NCBI RefSeq assembly: GCF_000003815.2
Contig: NC_049984.1
Coordinates: forward strand, 17,319,661-17,347,839
DNA length: 28,179 bases
Origin: Branchiostoma floridae
Taxonomy: Eukaryota; Chordata; Leptocardii; Amphioxiformes; Branchiostomatidae
Direction of reading: 5' to 3'
Of this stretch, positions 10,561 through 19,472 are shown one piece after another (position 1 is the stretch's first letter; each line of letters starts with the position of its first letter). Position numbers and translations under genes: made by a program. The notes below the pieces were generated by a model. The model searched no databases. It was not told the DNA's origin and worked only from the letters and a program-made list of their open reading frames with translations.

Positions 10561-11292
10561 ATATCGCAAATATAGGGGTGATTTCTGATATTATTACATC
10601 GATTATAACAACAGATACGGGGCCCAAAATTTAATCACTTCCAGCTATCATCACACCCCACCAACACATCAAGTATGAAACCAATCCACCCAGCCGTTCT
10701 TGAGTCGAGGCTATCGTTTCCCCCAAACAGTTGTTGTCAACTGATCCAAAAAAAAAACATATGTTCATGGCTATCACTGGCGAAACAAATCACCTCACCA
10801 TCTGCTTGGAGATAAGGTGATTAACAAAGAGGGAAACCACGATGCCTGTTCCAATATATCGCAAATATAGGGGTGATTTCTTATATTATTACATCGATTA
10901 TATCGACAGATACAGGGCCCAAAATCTAATCACTTCCAGCTATCATCACACCCCACCAACACATCAAGTATGAAACCAATCCACTCAGCCGTTCTTGAGT
11001 CGAGGCTATCGTTTCCCCCAAACAGTTGTTGTCAACTGATAAAAAAAGCATATGTTCATGGCTATCACTGGCGAAACAAATCACCTCACCACCTGCTTGG
11101 AGATAAGGTGATTAACAAAGAGGGAAACCACGATGCCTGTTCCAATATATCGAAGATATAGGGGTGATTTCTGATATTATTACATCAACTATAACGACAG
11201 ATACGGCACCCAAAATCTCATCGATTCAAGCTTTCATCACACCCCACCAACACAACAAGCATGAAACCAATCCATCCAGCCGTTCTTGAGTA
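10561..11292. repeat. Tandem array, about 2.5 copies of a 291-295-bp unit
   Basis: Unit starts (ATATCG.A.ATATAGGGGTGA) are at 10561, 10856 and 11147. The first two copies are near-identical, including runs such as AACACATCAAGTATGAAACC. The third is more diverged and stops near 11292. Units contain CAGTTG-TTGT-CAACTG (10728-10743 and 11023-11038) and CTGCTTGGAGATAAGGTGAT. The 63-codon frame at 10970-11161 is part of the repeat and is not treated as a gene. Confidence 0.85.
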
Positions 11293-12060
11293 ATCATCTA
11301 CACAGACAGAGACACATAACAGAAAATATAACCTCCATTCCATGACATTTCATGGAGGTAATAACTGCCCCTACGGCCTAAATAAAGGCCACGCGACTTT
11401 CTTCACCTTCATCAGTAACGTGTATCCCACTGTGCGTGCATCTGAACCCGAGCTATAATTACGTTCAGACAGAAATTTATTGACAAGAAGTCACACCGAA
11501 TTGGGAATGAACTGATCATCAGCAAATTGAAACGTGATCATATCAGTACATTTTATGCCAAATACATGTGCATGTGGGGCTAGTTATTAGGATGGATCGA
11601 TTCCAAAAAGAATATAACGGACATGGCTCCCTGAAGTTCTTTTTTCTATCACGAGTTTCTGGTTCCCTTGTGAATTCTTCGCTTTGACGACCTTGACCGA
11701 GTAATTAAGCTACCAAGTGAAATATAACAATATGACTATACAGCCCACAAAAGAAAAACGAGAGGAAAGCGTAAAAGATGCGTTATGTATTCAAGAAATT
11801 AATTGAGCACTCTGTCAATCAAATAGTTTGGTTGCATGGCAGTCACAGCAAAGTTACTGTGGTTACTGTCACACTGAAATAAAGGCGTATACGCGTAATA
11901 TAAGGCGCCCAGAAAAGGCCATACTTTGCCAATTCAATACTATTTGTTGGAATAGACATGGGCTTGTTAATTTGTTTTTGCTGGTGAGTTCTTCTTCTTC
12001 TTCTGTCATGAACCAATCAGAGCTTAGAAGTAAATTAGAACTGACGGTGACATCAGCATG
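11293..12060. other. No gene recognised; one hairpin
   Basis: A hairpin with arms ACCTCCAT/ATGGAGGT lies at about 11331-11360, followed by GGCC-TAAATAAA-GGCC at about 11377-11392. Both lie just beyond the tandem array and might mark the end of a larger element. No coding pattern is seen. Confidence 0.4.
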
Positions 12061-12150
12061 TTTGCTATTACAACAAATATGAACAAAGTACTAGCTGTTA
12101 CAGCAAACACAAACGAAATATTAGCTGTAACAGCATAAATTAACAATTAT
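12061..12150. repeat. 30-bp minisatellite, three units
   Basis: Three consecutive 30-base units start at 12061, 12091 and 12121. The second and third hold GCTGTTACAGC and GCTGTAACAGC, perfect 5-bp-arm palindromes around one base; the first holds a decayed form. Confidence 0.75.
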
Positions 12151-12267
12151 AGGTTTGCGATAGTATTGTATTGGTAATTACATAGTCTGTGTAACACAAC
12201 TTCTGCTGTCCGGAGCTGAAACTGGCCCCTTCTAGAAGGGCAGCCGGATGTTGGGTGGGCGGGGGCG

Positions 12268-12503
12268 ATGAAATGACGATATACAGTCACCATTATTCAC
12301 CTCCTCGAACATGGGGCCCCGATTTTACTCCCCTTCCGAAAAACGGTTGCGGCCCCAACCGAAATGCCATTCCCAGGATTTGAACCAGGGTCTCAACCAG
12401 TCACCAACAAATTGGAACCCAGGTCAACTCAACTGGGAGGACGCTACCAGCTGAGCTACAGGGACATCCCAGTAACAACACATCATATGGACTGAAAACG
12501 ATA
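12268..12503 (-). mobile_element. tRNA-related SINE composite, copy 1
   Basis: On the minus strand it reads GGGATGTCCCTGTAGCTCAG CTGGTAGCG (A box), then two B-box-like sites: CTGGGTTCCAATTT and, about 35 bases on, CCTGGTTCAAATCC. The body contains CCATTTTACTCCCCTTCCG-like sequence in plus orientation, shared with copy 2 at 13690-14043. The block ACGATATACAGTC.CCATTATTCA lies left of the body here (12276-12299) but right of the head in copy 2. Confidence 0.65.
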
Positions 12504-12544
12504 AGCGAGGTTTAATCAGGATAATAATTACAGCTTTACGATAG

Positions 12545-12944
12545 AAAACCTACAATAGTTCTAAAAAAAAGGTGAATTTATGGGAGGGAAACGTCTTGCA
12601 TGTTCTCGAAAATATTGTCTTTCTAGTTAGGTTTTTAAAACTCGTTGGTGGCAAACAATGATTTATGTGATTGTGTCGCCTTGGGGCCTTTCCTGAGCCG
12701 CCGGGAGGGGGGAAGCATCCTGCATTTTCTCGAAAATATCTAGATGTGCCACCTTGCGCCATTTCCTGTGCTAACAGATAACCTGCAATACTAGTTCTGA
12801 AAAAGTATTACTGAGAGGAAAATATCCTGCATTTTCTCGAAAATGTTTCCTTTCTAGTTATTAATAATATTTTATCTCATTGACGACAAACAATGATTGA
12901 TCTGACCGTGCCACCTTGCGCCCTTTCCTGCGCGGCAGATAAGA
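12545..12944. repeat. Tandem duplication, period about 233 bp, with a partial third unit
   Basis: CCT.CAATA...AGTTCT starts at 12549 and 12782. Both units continue with TTCTCGAAAAT, TTTCTAGTTA, GGCAAACAATGATT or its variant, and a GCC.TTTCCTG end. A partial unit (GCATTTTCTCGAAAAT to CCTTGCGCCATTTCCTG) lies between them at about 12718-12768. It is non-coding. Confidence 0.7.
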
Positions 12945-13214
12945 GTGCGAACGGAAGTAGCAGTTCACTGCTGACAGTGGAGACGGAGGCACCCAAGGTG
13001 ACACGTCCACACAAGATGGAATACCTGCGGTTAAACGCTATTTACCACATAAATTAGACCACGGAACATATCCGCCATGTCCTTAAACGGCCTAAAACCA
13101 CTCTTACAGACCACTTGGACAGCATTCTGTAAGTGATATGAAAAAGATAACGTAAAATATGAACTATATCGCGTAAAGAGCAAAACTTTTAGAAATGTTC
13201 GATTTTAGATACCC

Positions 13215-13545
13215 CTTTATTTGGAACTAAACTATCAGAAGATCTTAAGAAAGTGAATTCGAAGTCAATGTCAGGAGTTGATCGTTATGATAAATCTTGC
13301 CCTTGACATATAGAGTCTACGTCAGCAACATCATATAAACTTTGACGAGACAACCTTCATTTGGAAGTAAAACTATCAGAAGATCTGAAGAATTCGAAGC
13401 TGAATTCAAAGTTCAATGTCATTCCTTTTACCGGGTAGAGCATTATAATAAGTTTTGTCCTTGTTATATACAAGGACATGTCTATGACAGCTTCAATTTT
13501 TCAGTTATATACATGTCTATGACAGCTTCAATTTTTCCGTGTGGA
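13215..13545. repeat. Two nested duplications (periods about 143 and 35 bp)
   Basis: The segment around ACTATCAGAAGATCT at 13230 recurs at 13373, with conserved flanks up to a CCTTG..ATATA end. Then ACATGTCTATGACAGCTTCA occurs at 13476 and again at 13511. Confidence 0.75.
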
Positions 13546-13689
13546 AGTCTAATTTCAGACAACACGTATTGTTGTTGTTCAGCTTATCGTGCCTAGTGGT
13601 ACATACATCAGCATGTGTCCTTGCTGTTTCTGTAGCAGGGCGGATTTTACAGAAATGGGTAGTATTGTATTGAATTGCGAGGAGCTTAC

Positions 13690-14043
13690 AGTAGGCGGGG
13701 CTAAGCCGCAAGGGTCTGAAATATGGCATCCTGTATACAGCGCCTGATGACCTCAATACGACAGGAATTGCCCCAGGTGCGGCCAGGAACCGTAGGGTTG
13801 CTAGCCCTTCCCCTTTTATTAACGTGCTTGAGGCACCTCTTCGAACATGGAGACCCCATTTTACTCCCCTTCCGAAATACGGATACGGCCCCAACCGAAA
13901 TGATTTGAACCAGTGTCTCAACCAGTCACCAACTAATTGCAACCAGGTCAACTCAACTGGGAGGACGCTATCAGTTGAGCTACAGGGACATCCCAAAAAC
14001 AACACATAATATGTAAAACGATATACAGTCGCCATTATTCATG
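13690..14043 (-). mobile_element. tRNA-related SINE composite, copy 2
   Basis: It shares with copy 1 the block from TTCGAACATGG through ACTCCCCTTCCGAAA and GGCCCCAACCGAAATG to the tRNA-like head, whose minus-strand A box is TAGCTCAACTGATAG. It then adds ACAACACATAATATG and the ACGATATACAGTC block (14018-14041). The 172-codon minus-strand open frame across this copy (13517-14035) is repeat sequence. The left boundary is uncertain. Confidence 0.6.
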
Positions 14044-14164
14044 ATGCCAGAAGTAGATTTGACTAGTTCTTTAGACCCGACAGCCCTCATAATGCTAAGA
14101 TAATACATAAAACATTGCCTTGTAATTAGAAATTATGGTGACACTCATCTCTAGCCCCATGCCT

Positions 14165-14316
14165 AATTGTATGGAGCTTATGCTATACTGGTTAGTTAGT
14201 AGAGTTTTAAGAATTATTAATATGTATCCAATTCATTTCCGTTTGCCTCTTTCTTTGTAGCTTATAGTTGATACAGAAGCCACTGTACATTTTGTCGTGT
14301 CAATAAAGTTTGATAT
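14165..14316 (+). mobile_element. Possible LINE 3' tail
   Basis: The stretch ends CATTTTGTCGTGTCAATAAA (AATAAA at 14302-14307) followed by GTTTGATATA. Tails of this form, AATAAAGTTTGAT repeated, are common at CR1-like 3' ends. No coding remnant was recognised. Confidence 0.35.
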
Positions 14317-14801
14317 ACTATTCACCAAGGCCAGGCTGTATTACAAGGTGTGCTTGGCATTCCATTACAGTTGAAATTGGGGTCATGGGAGGTTTGACAT
14401 CTCCCTTTCTCATCTCAGCGCGGCGTCACCAGTTCCACAACATAAAAGGAAAAACCGGTAAATATTTCATTTTTCTATCCATGAATAACGCTCTGGTGCC
14501 GATCCCATGGTAAAATTTATAGTACGTGCTCAGGAACTGAGTTTTCCTAAACTTTCTTGACGTTCAAGGTCAATAGACTTCCCGTGCTCTTATCACAAGG
14601 CCAATTGAGTTGAGTCTCTCCAACGTAGCCTCAAAGTATGAAGCCATAATAGCAACATTCTTCTAAAGATATGTGACGACCTCGCCCACCCCACTCCCAA
14701 TCTCACAGAAATATGTCAAAGGCGCTTTAGAATAAGATATGATTGAAGCGTCTGTTTGGATTTGACAGAAATTCCTGAGTCAGTTAATCTACTTGTCACT
14801 A
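14317..14801. other. No gene recognised
   Basis: No repeat or coding pattern was identified. The short frame at 14310-14513 shows no domain. Confidence 0.4.
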
Positions 14802-14960
14802 GACGGTGATCGCGTTGCGCCCTCGCTGCGACCTGAATTGGATACATAATTAGATTATCTTGTAAAATGTAAAAATAGGACTCAACAAAACACACAAAAA
14901 GTGAAAAGACTCTTTTTTTCTAAATCTATGAAATTCGTTGAGGGCTCTGTAAAATTTTAG
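14802..14960. mobile_element. Truncated copy of the GACGGCGATCGCG MITE
   Basis: It starts GACGGTGATCGCGTTGCGCC and CTCGCTGCGACCTGAATT, matching the terminal repeat of the element at 8215-8589. Its interior in reverse complement (CCTCAACGAATTT, TTTTTGTGTGTTTTGTTGAG) matches the interior of that element. The other end is missing where the SINE at 14971 begins. Confidence 0.6.
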
Positions 14961-14970
14961 GTACTGTGAG

Positions 14971-15187
14971 GTCGTTTGGCGTACGCGTAGCGGTAGAATG
15001 TTCGGCTAAGAAACATAAGAACCCAGGTTTGAATTCTTTCCTGTCAATGAACTTGCAATTGTGGGAAAGGCACTTTGCACGACCTTCCTCACTCAACCCA
15101 GATGAGTACGGTTGGGGAGGTCAAAGGCGGTGGATCCATGGTGGGAATGGGTTGGGCTCCGCCTTCTAATAGTTATACTATGCCCGA
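14971..15187 (+). mobile_element. tRNA-derived SINE
   Basis: The A box is TGGCGTACGCGTAGCGGTAG (14977-14996) and the B box is AGGTTTGAATTC, at about 15025. The body carries GTGGGAAAGGCACTTTGCAC, CGACCTTCCTCACTCAACCC and GTTGGGCTCCGCCTTCTAAT, matching the family at 9556. Confidence 0.7.
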
Positions 15188-15288
15188 GACACACTGGGTA
15201 TCCACTGTCCTTTTAGCCTCAAAAATGACACTACCTTTACCATTTGAACCATATGTCTGTCTTTCCTTCGTATGTGGCACCGATAAAA

Positions 15289-15440
15289 TACTGTATATGC
15301 ATAAATTTTCGCGGCGGTTTATGTTCGCGGTGGTTTTTGCTTCGCCAATTCAACGCGAACTTAAAACCACCGCGAACATTTTTCCATGGCAGAAAGAGAC
15401 TACGGTGCATGGTCGCGAACTTAAAACAACTACGAACACT
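15289..15440. mobile_element. Short CGCGAA-rich palindromic repeat
   Basis: A perfect 16-bp inverted repeat, TGTTCGCGGTGGTTTT (15322-15337) and its complement (15363-15378), lies among further CGCGAACTTAAAAC and TTCGCGGCGGTTT motifs. Short repeats of this type recur in marine invertebrate genomes. It is non-coding and CpG-rich against an AT-rich background. Confidence 0.65.
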
Positions 15441-15572
15441 ACTTTTCCCGCTTAATACAATAACTTAAAAATGCATTTACAGTAAATTACTAATATCTTG
15501 AGTGAAGTGCCCCATTATCCTCGTCTGTCTCATTTTAAAAATCATATTAAACCGGTCGCAACGTCATTGCAG

Positions 15573-15580
15573 TGACGTCA
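15573..15580. promoter_or_regulatory. CRE-like TGACGTCA site
   Basis: A perfect cAMP-response-element palindrome lies about 400 bases upstream of the CAP-gene ATG. A single 8-bp match could be chance. Confidence 0.25.
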
Positions 15581-15867
15581 ATGCCTTGACGGTGTAATCA
15601 GGAGAGTCAAGTTTAACCAGCTGCTCAAGTTCAATCAAAACAAACAGGGGAAACCAATCAATGCCTAAGGGAGTAACGGTGCCAAATGATCTCATTGACC
15701 TGCCCCCTCCCCTTTCCATTGTTTACTGTTACGAGCACGTACCAAGAGCGGAACTTGACGAGGATCTACTTTACTTTAGTGCATAGCTTCGTTTATTGTG
15801 GCGCTACCAGGATTGGCACAGACGACACAGGATCTTTCCGAAGACACACAACTCTCAGACTTTTCTC

Positions 15868-15876
15868 ATAAAAAGA
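15868..15876 (+). promoter_or_regulatory. Possible TATA-like element of the CAP gene
   Basis: CATAAAAAG lies about 100 bases upstream of the ATG at 15974. It would place transcription start near 15900, giving a 5' UTR of roughly 70-80 bases. This is inferred from position and a loose match only. Confidence 0.25.
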
Positions 15877-15973
15877 CTTCAAGTTCGCCAGGTCGCATAA
15901 TAAAGTAGTACCAAGTGGTGGAACGTTAGATCCTTTGCTGAAGATTTAATCGTGAAGTGAAATTGCGAACAAA

Positions 15974-16126
15974 ATGTTTGCTATTTCTATACTGATACTC
16001 TTTTACGGAGCGTTCTCGGAGCTTAGCGTAGAGGGGACCGATCTAAACCCACTGGAAAAGATGATTGTTCTAACGGCACACGATGAAGTCAGGCGAGAGG
16101 CACAAGCATCGGACATGGAGAAAATG
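15974..16126 (+). CDS. CAP-superfamily (CRISP/SCP-like) secreted protein, first coding exon
   Basis: Fifty-one codons run from ATG (context ACAAAATGT) to an exact splice donor, ATG|GTAAGG. Residues 1 to about 16 (MFAISILILFYGAFSE) are a hydrophobic signal peptide. Residues 28-51 contain EKMIVLTAHDEVRREAQASD and then MEKM, which fits helix 1 of the CAP domain: the H(N/D)..R pattern followed by (S/D)M.KM just before the family's W-(N/D) residues. Vertebrate CRISP/GLIPR proteins share this layout. The protein would be secreted; CAP proteins have varied roles (adhesion, sterol or lipid binding, ion-channel effects), and the sequence here does not decide which. The donor is phase 0. The remaining exons, with the CAP histidine/glutamate cluster and HYTQVVW-type motif, were not found downstream and may lie beyond long introns, in the gaps or off the window. 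Confidence 0.8.
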
Positions 16127-16863
16127 GTAAGGTTTCTTCTGGTTTCATTCATAAGTTTTTCACTGCACTGAACCTTACGTTAATACAAAAATGCGTTTTT
16201 TGAATGGGCGCATTCATAATAAAGCTATAGAGAACCTCCCCATATTATTCATTCTTTGTTGAGCACATTTTCCCTAGATCATGAGAAAAAAATTGCCAAT
16301 GAACATTAAACCATACGTTCTTTGTTTATAGCAATTACAAACAACATTTTGTCATTCCCCGCAAGAGGCACTTTTTCGCTAGTGTTCGTGTACAACCGCA
16401 GTGCGCTCAGAGCCTTGGACCGTGTACCTCCGACATTGCGCGCGGTTAACGTTGTCAAACTTTACCTGCTAATTTCTTCAGTTACAAACTTTCACCAAAA
16501 CTTCTGAGTTCAGTTGGGCTGGCTGAAAGGGAATTTCTCACTACTAGAAATGCGTCCATACAGCCGTTTATTTCTTTTGGCTCAGTACAGTTTTAGTATT
16601 CGGAGTAATACATGAATGGGACCTTATGACAGTAAGATCTTAATACAGGGGTGATTGGGTTTTTGGGACACCATTACGCCAGTCTTAACTCCTATCCGTG
16701 GAATTAACTTAATTGTCTCTTAATCTTCAATCCATCATGATAGACATTCCTTCTGAATTAGTTTTCGTGCGCTTGCATTTAATTCTACTATTACAATTCC
16801 ACACTTGTGCGTATGTTTAAGTCCGTCATTTTGCTTCATTTAGAGTGTGCTTATACGAGGACG
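16127..16863 (+). other. Intron 1 of the CAP gene, no other feature
   Basis: It begins with the GTAAGG donor. It is AT-rich with no exon recognised. The frame at 16322-16507 has no family pattern. Confidence 0.5.
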
Positions 16864-17024
16864 TGCAAGTCCGTATGAGTTGCGTAATGACATTTTGTGC
16901 TGGTTTAGGTAAAGTTTGCTGGACGAAGTTGTATTTTTTGTATTTTATTGTGCAGCCTAACTATCAAACCGAAAAGTTTTTCGGCCGCAAACCTTATATC
17001 TAAAGTAAACAAAACTTCAACACG
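16864..17024. repeat. Dispersed direct repeat, copy 1
   Basis: It starts TGCAAGTCCGTATGA, continues with GGTTTAGGTAAAGTTTGC, TTTTATTGTGCAG, TTTCGGCCG.AAACCTTATA and ends AACTTCAA.ACG. The same order of blocks occurs at 17282-17453, 418 bp to the right. Confidence 0.75.
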
Positions 17025-17281
17025 TAAATTGTTTCCCAAGTTAACTTTTTTCTTTTTCCTTGAGCCGAATATGATCGTATAAAATTTATATTCTTATAAA
17101 ATTTCATCGTATAATTTATCGAATATGTCGTATAATTTTATCATGGTTTCTCAAGGGCATCCGTTTCTTACCTCGTAATACCTGCAACTAGCCATGAAAA
17201 TCCCCTGGGAAATATGTAAAGAACTGTAGTTGTGGCTAATGAACTTTATTGTTCTTTTTTAATCTCCTGCACTTTCGTATA

Positions 17282-17453
17282 TGCAAGTCCGTATGATTTG
17301 CGTATCAATTGACATTCTTTTGGTTTAGGTAAAGTTTGCGGGGAAAAGTTGTGTTTTACTTTGACTTTTATTGTGCAGTGTAACTATCAAACTGAAAAAA
17401 ATTACTCTTTCGGCCGAAAACCTTATATCTGAAGTAAACAAAACTTCAATACG
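17282..17453. repeat. Dispersed direct repeat, copy 2
   Basis: The diverged partner of 16864-17024. The two flank about 260 bp of AT-rich sequence, so they could be ends or subunits of one element. TCCGTATGA is also present in the foldback MITE at 17591. Confidence 0.75.
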
Positions 17454-17590
17454 GAACTCTTACGCTTTCGCGTGAAACAATCCTTTGGTATACTTCGAGA
17501 CCGAGTAAGTATTTATTAGATAACTGAGCTACATAACGATTGGTCGAAGAAAAAAAGTATTACCTTCTTCTCTACAAACTTAACCTAAAG

Positions 17591-17900
17591 GTGGATTTAT
17601 CCGTGCGTATATAGTCAACTCCATATGAGGTCCGTATGGAAGTCTAAGCCTCCACCAGGCTCCACATGTCGCTAGAAAAATGATAGAAATTGGACAAATA
17701 TAGACACATCATGTCAGCTAAGTTCGATGGTCTCAAATCATACTCATCGGCCAGCTAACTCCTGTGGCATGTTATGTGTCTAATGTCTATACTTCTCCAA
17801 TTTCTACTATTTTTCCAGCGACCAGTGGAGCCTGGTAGAGGCTAAGAATTCTGTACAGACCTCATACGGACATAAATATGATACGCACGTGTAACTGCAC
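17591..17900. mobile_element. Foldback MITE, 310 bp, 7-bp target duplication
   Basis: Long inverted arms of about 125 bp each start GTGGATTTATCCGTGCGTAT on the left and, in reverse complement, GTGCAGTTACACGTGCGTAT on the right. Both arms share CCAGGCTCCAC and TAGAAATTGGA. The element is flanked by CCTAAAG on both sides (17584-17590 and 17901-17907). Extending to 8 bp gives one mismatch on either side, so an 8-bp hAT-type duplication cannot be excluded. It is non-coding and lies in the presumed CAP-gene intron. Confidence 0.8.
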
Positions 17901-18230
17901 CCTAAAGTCAAAGAATGTCAACAAGAACCTCGTGTGATCGCCCCATAAGCTGGGCGTAAACTCTTATATCGAAGTATGAAGAATCTGATTGAAAATTTCT
18001 CCCATGATAAGTGAGTGTCTTTTACGAATGTGACATACCATGGTGTGTATGAAATACCATGTGTTAAATTGATGCCCTAGATAAATGCCAAATACTTCAC
18101 GATAGACCCTGAAGAGAGCATTCCTAAGCACTGTGGAATTGATTATCGACAGGACCTTTTATACAATTAACAGTAACTGGCTCGACAGAGTTTACAGGTG
18201 GACAGATCTTACACAGGTGCTTCATCTTAT

Positions 18231-18320
18231 GGATAGATGATGGATAGATGATGTCCACCTACTGTGGTTGTAACTTTGTATTTGGTGGTGGGTGGGTGGG
18301 GGTGTGGATGTGGGTGTGTG
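18231..18320. repeat. Simple repeats running into an assembly gap
   Basis: GGATAGATGAT units lie at 18231-18253, and a G/T-rich run at 18284-18320 ends exactly at the N gap. The run holds four tracts of three or more G, and could form a quadruplex. CCACCACACA follows the gap. Confidence 0.7.
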
Positions 18321-18420
18321 NNNNNNNNNNNNNNNNNNNNNNNNNNNNNNNNNNNNNNNNNNNNNNNNNNNNNNNNNNNNNNNNNNNNNNNNNNNNNNNN
18401 NNNNNNNNNNNNNNNNNNNN

Positions 18421-19032
18421 CCACCACACACTTGTAGAGGAGACAGGAACAAGCTACTGGGTTAGTGAGGGATCCACAGCAGTCAGCCTGCACAAAAATG
18501 CCTGGGGAAAATACAGGTCAGGGCACGGGTTGTATCTGGGGCTCATGAATATTCATGAGCTGGATACTGATGTAAAAACCACAATGTGACAAACGTTTTA
18601 GAAAACTTCTTAACTAAATCTGCATCAGTTTAATTTAAAATTTCCTGTGAAACCCATTTTTCAGACATTTGTTTTATGTTGTCATAGTTAGATATCAAGT
18701 TAAATATCAATCAATACACAAGATTTTAAGCTTAACTTAACAAACGTTTTTGTTTCCAGGATATCCTATGACCTTTGGTTCAGTTCAAGGTCAAATCTTT
18801 GGGGTCATCATGATGCATGGAAACTTGCAAACAGATGAATGAACTTGTTTTGTTGCCCCTGTAGTTTAGAGGAAATATTTTAGAGGTATATATTCAGTTA
18901 TATATTACTTTTTTTGAAAGAAGGAGACAGACAGAATACTGAAACAGAATTCAATATGTCAGAGTATTACTAATATACATAGTCTGCAAAACTGTCAGAA
19001 GTTAAACAATCAGAAAATGTTACAGTCTTCCA
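18421..19032. other. No gene established
   Basis: It contains a perfect 20-bp palindrome at 18541-18560 and a possible acceptor (TTTTTGTTTCCAG) ending at 18759. That acceptor is followed by a 27-codon open frame to TGA (18760-18843). Neither suffices to call an exon. Confidence 0.4.
18541..18560. promoter_or_regulatory. Perfect palindrome, POU-dimer-like
   Basis: GCTCATGAATATTCATGAGC is a perfect 20-bp palindrome. Its core, ATGAATATTCAT, fits the ATG(A/C)ATAT(G/T)CAT pattern known for POU-factor homodimers (MORE-type sites). Function is inferred from this match only. Confidence 0.3.
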
Positions 19033-19350
19033 ACCTAACATCTGCTTGGAGATTAACCTAGCTAACCATAACTAAATCCAACATGACACTCCCTACACAA
19101 GTCACCCCACGGCCAAACATACAACCCTGTAACATTTCACTTCCCAGCCATGGATGGAACACAACAAGGTTGGTTATCTGCCAGAGAAGCCCAGCATTAG
19201 AAAACATTACGATCTATAACCCAACATCTGCTTGGAGATTACCCTCCCTAACCATAACTAAAACAGACATGACACACCCTACTCAAGTCACCACATACAA
19301 CTCTGTAACATTTCACTCCCCAGCCATGGATGGAACCCAACAAGCAGCTA
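19033..19350. repeat. Tandem duplication, period 186 bp
   Basis: ACATCTGCTTGGAGATTA occurs at 19038 and 19224. Both copies continue through CTAACCATAACTAAA, ACATGACAC, TGTAACATTTCACT and CCAGCCATGGATGGAAC. The 98-codon frame at 19083-19379 is this repeat read through and is not considered a gene. Confidence 0.8.
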
Positions 19351-19472
19351 CACTAACCACCCCACACACATGCTACTGATGTAATCAGAGGAAGCACTCG
19401 GACATTCCTGGTCCAATAGAGGCATCCACGACGGCAAATTTCACATATCACTTCCAACTGACGATATCTCTG

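Noticed and set aside
10561-11292. CRISPR-like array
   Set aside because: Units are 291-295 bp direct tandem copies without short repeats and unique spacers, in a eukaryotic genome.
13517-14035. 172-codon minus-strand open frame
   Set aside because: It coincides with the SINE composite copy 2 and includes its tRNA-like head.
18421-18589. Second exon of the CAP gene after the gap
   Set aside because: The plus-strand frame lacks the W-(N/D) and cysteine pattern expected after helix 1 of the CAP domain.
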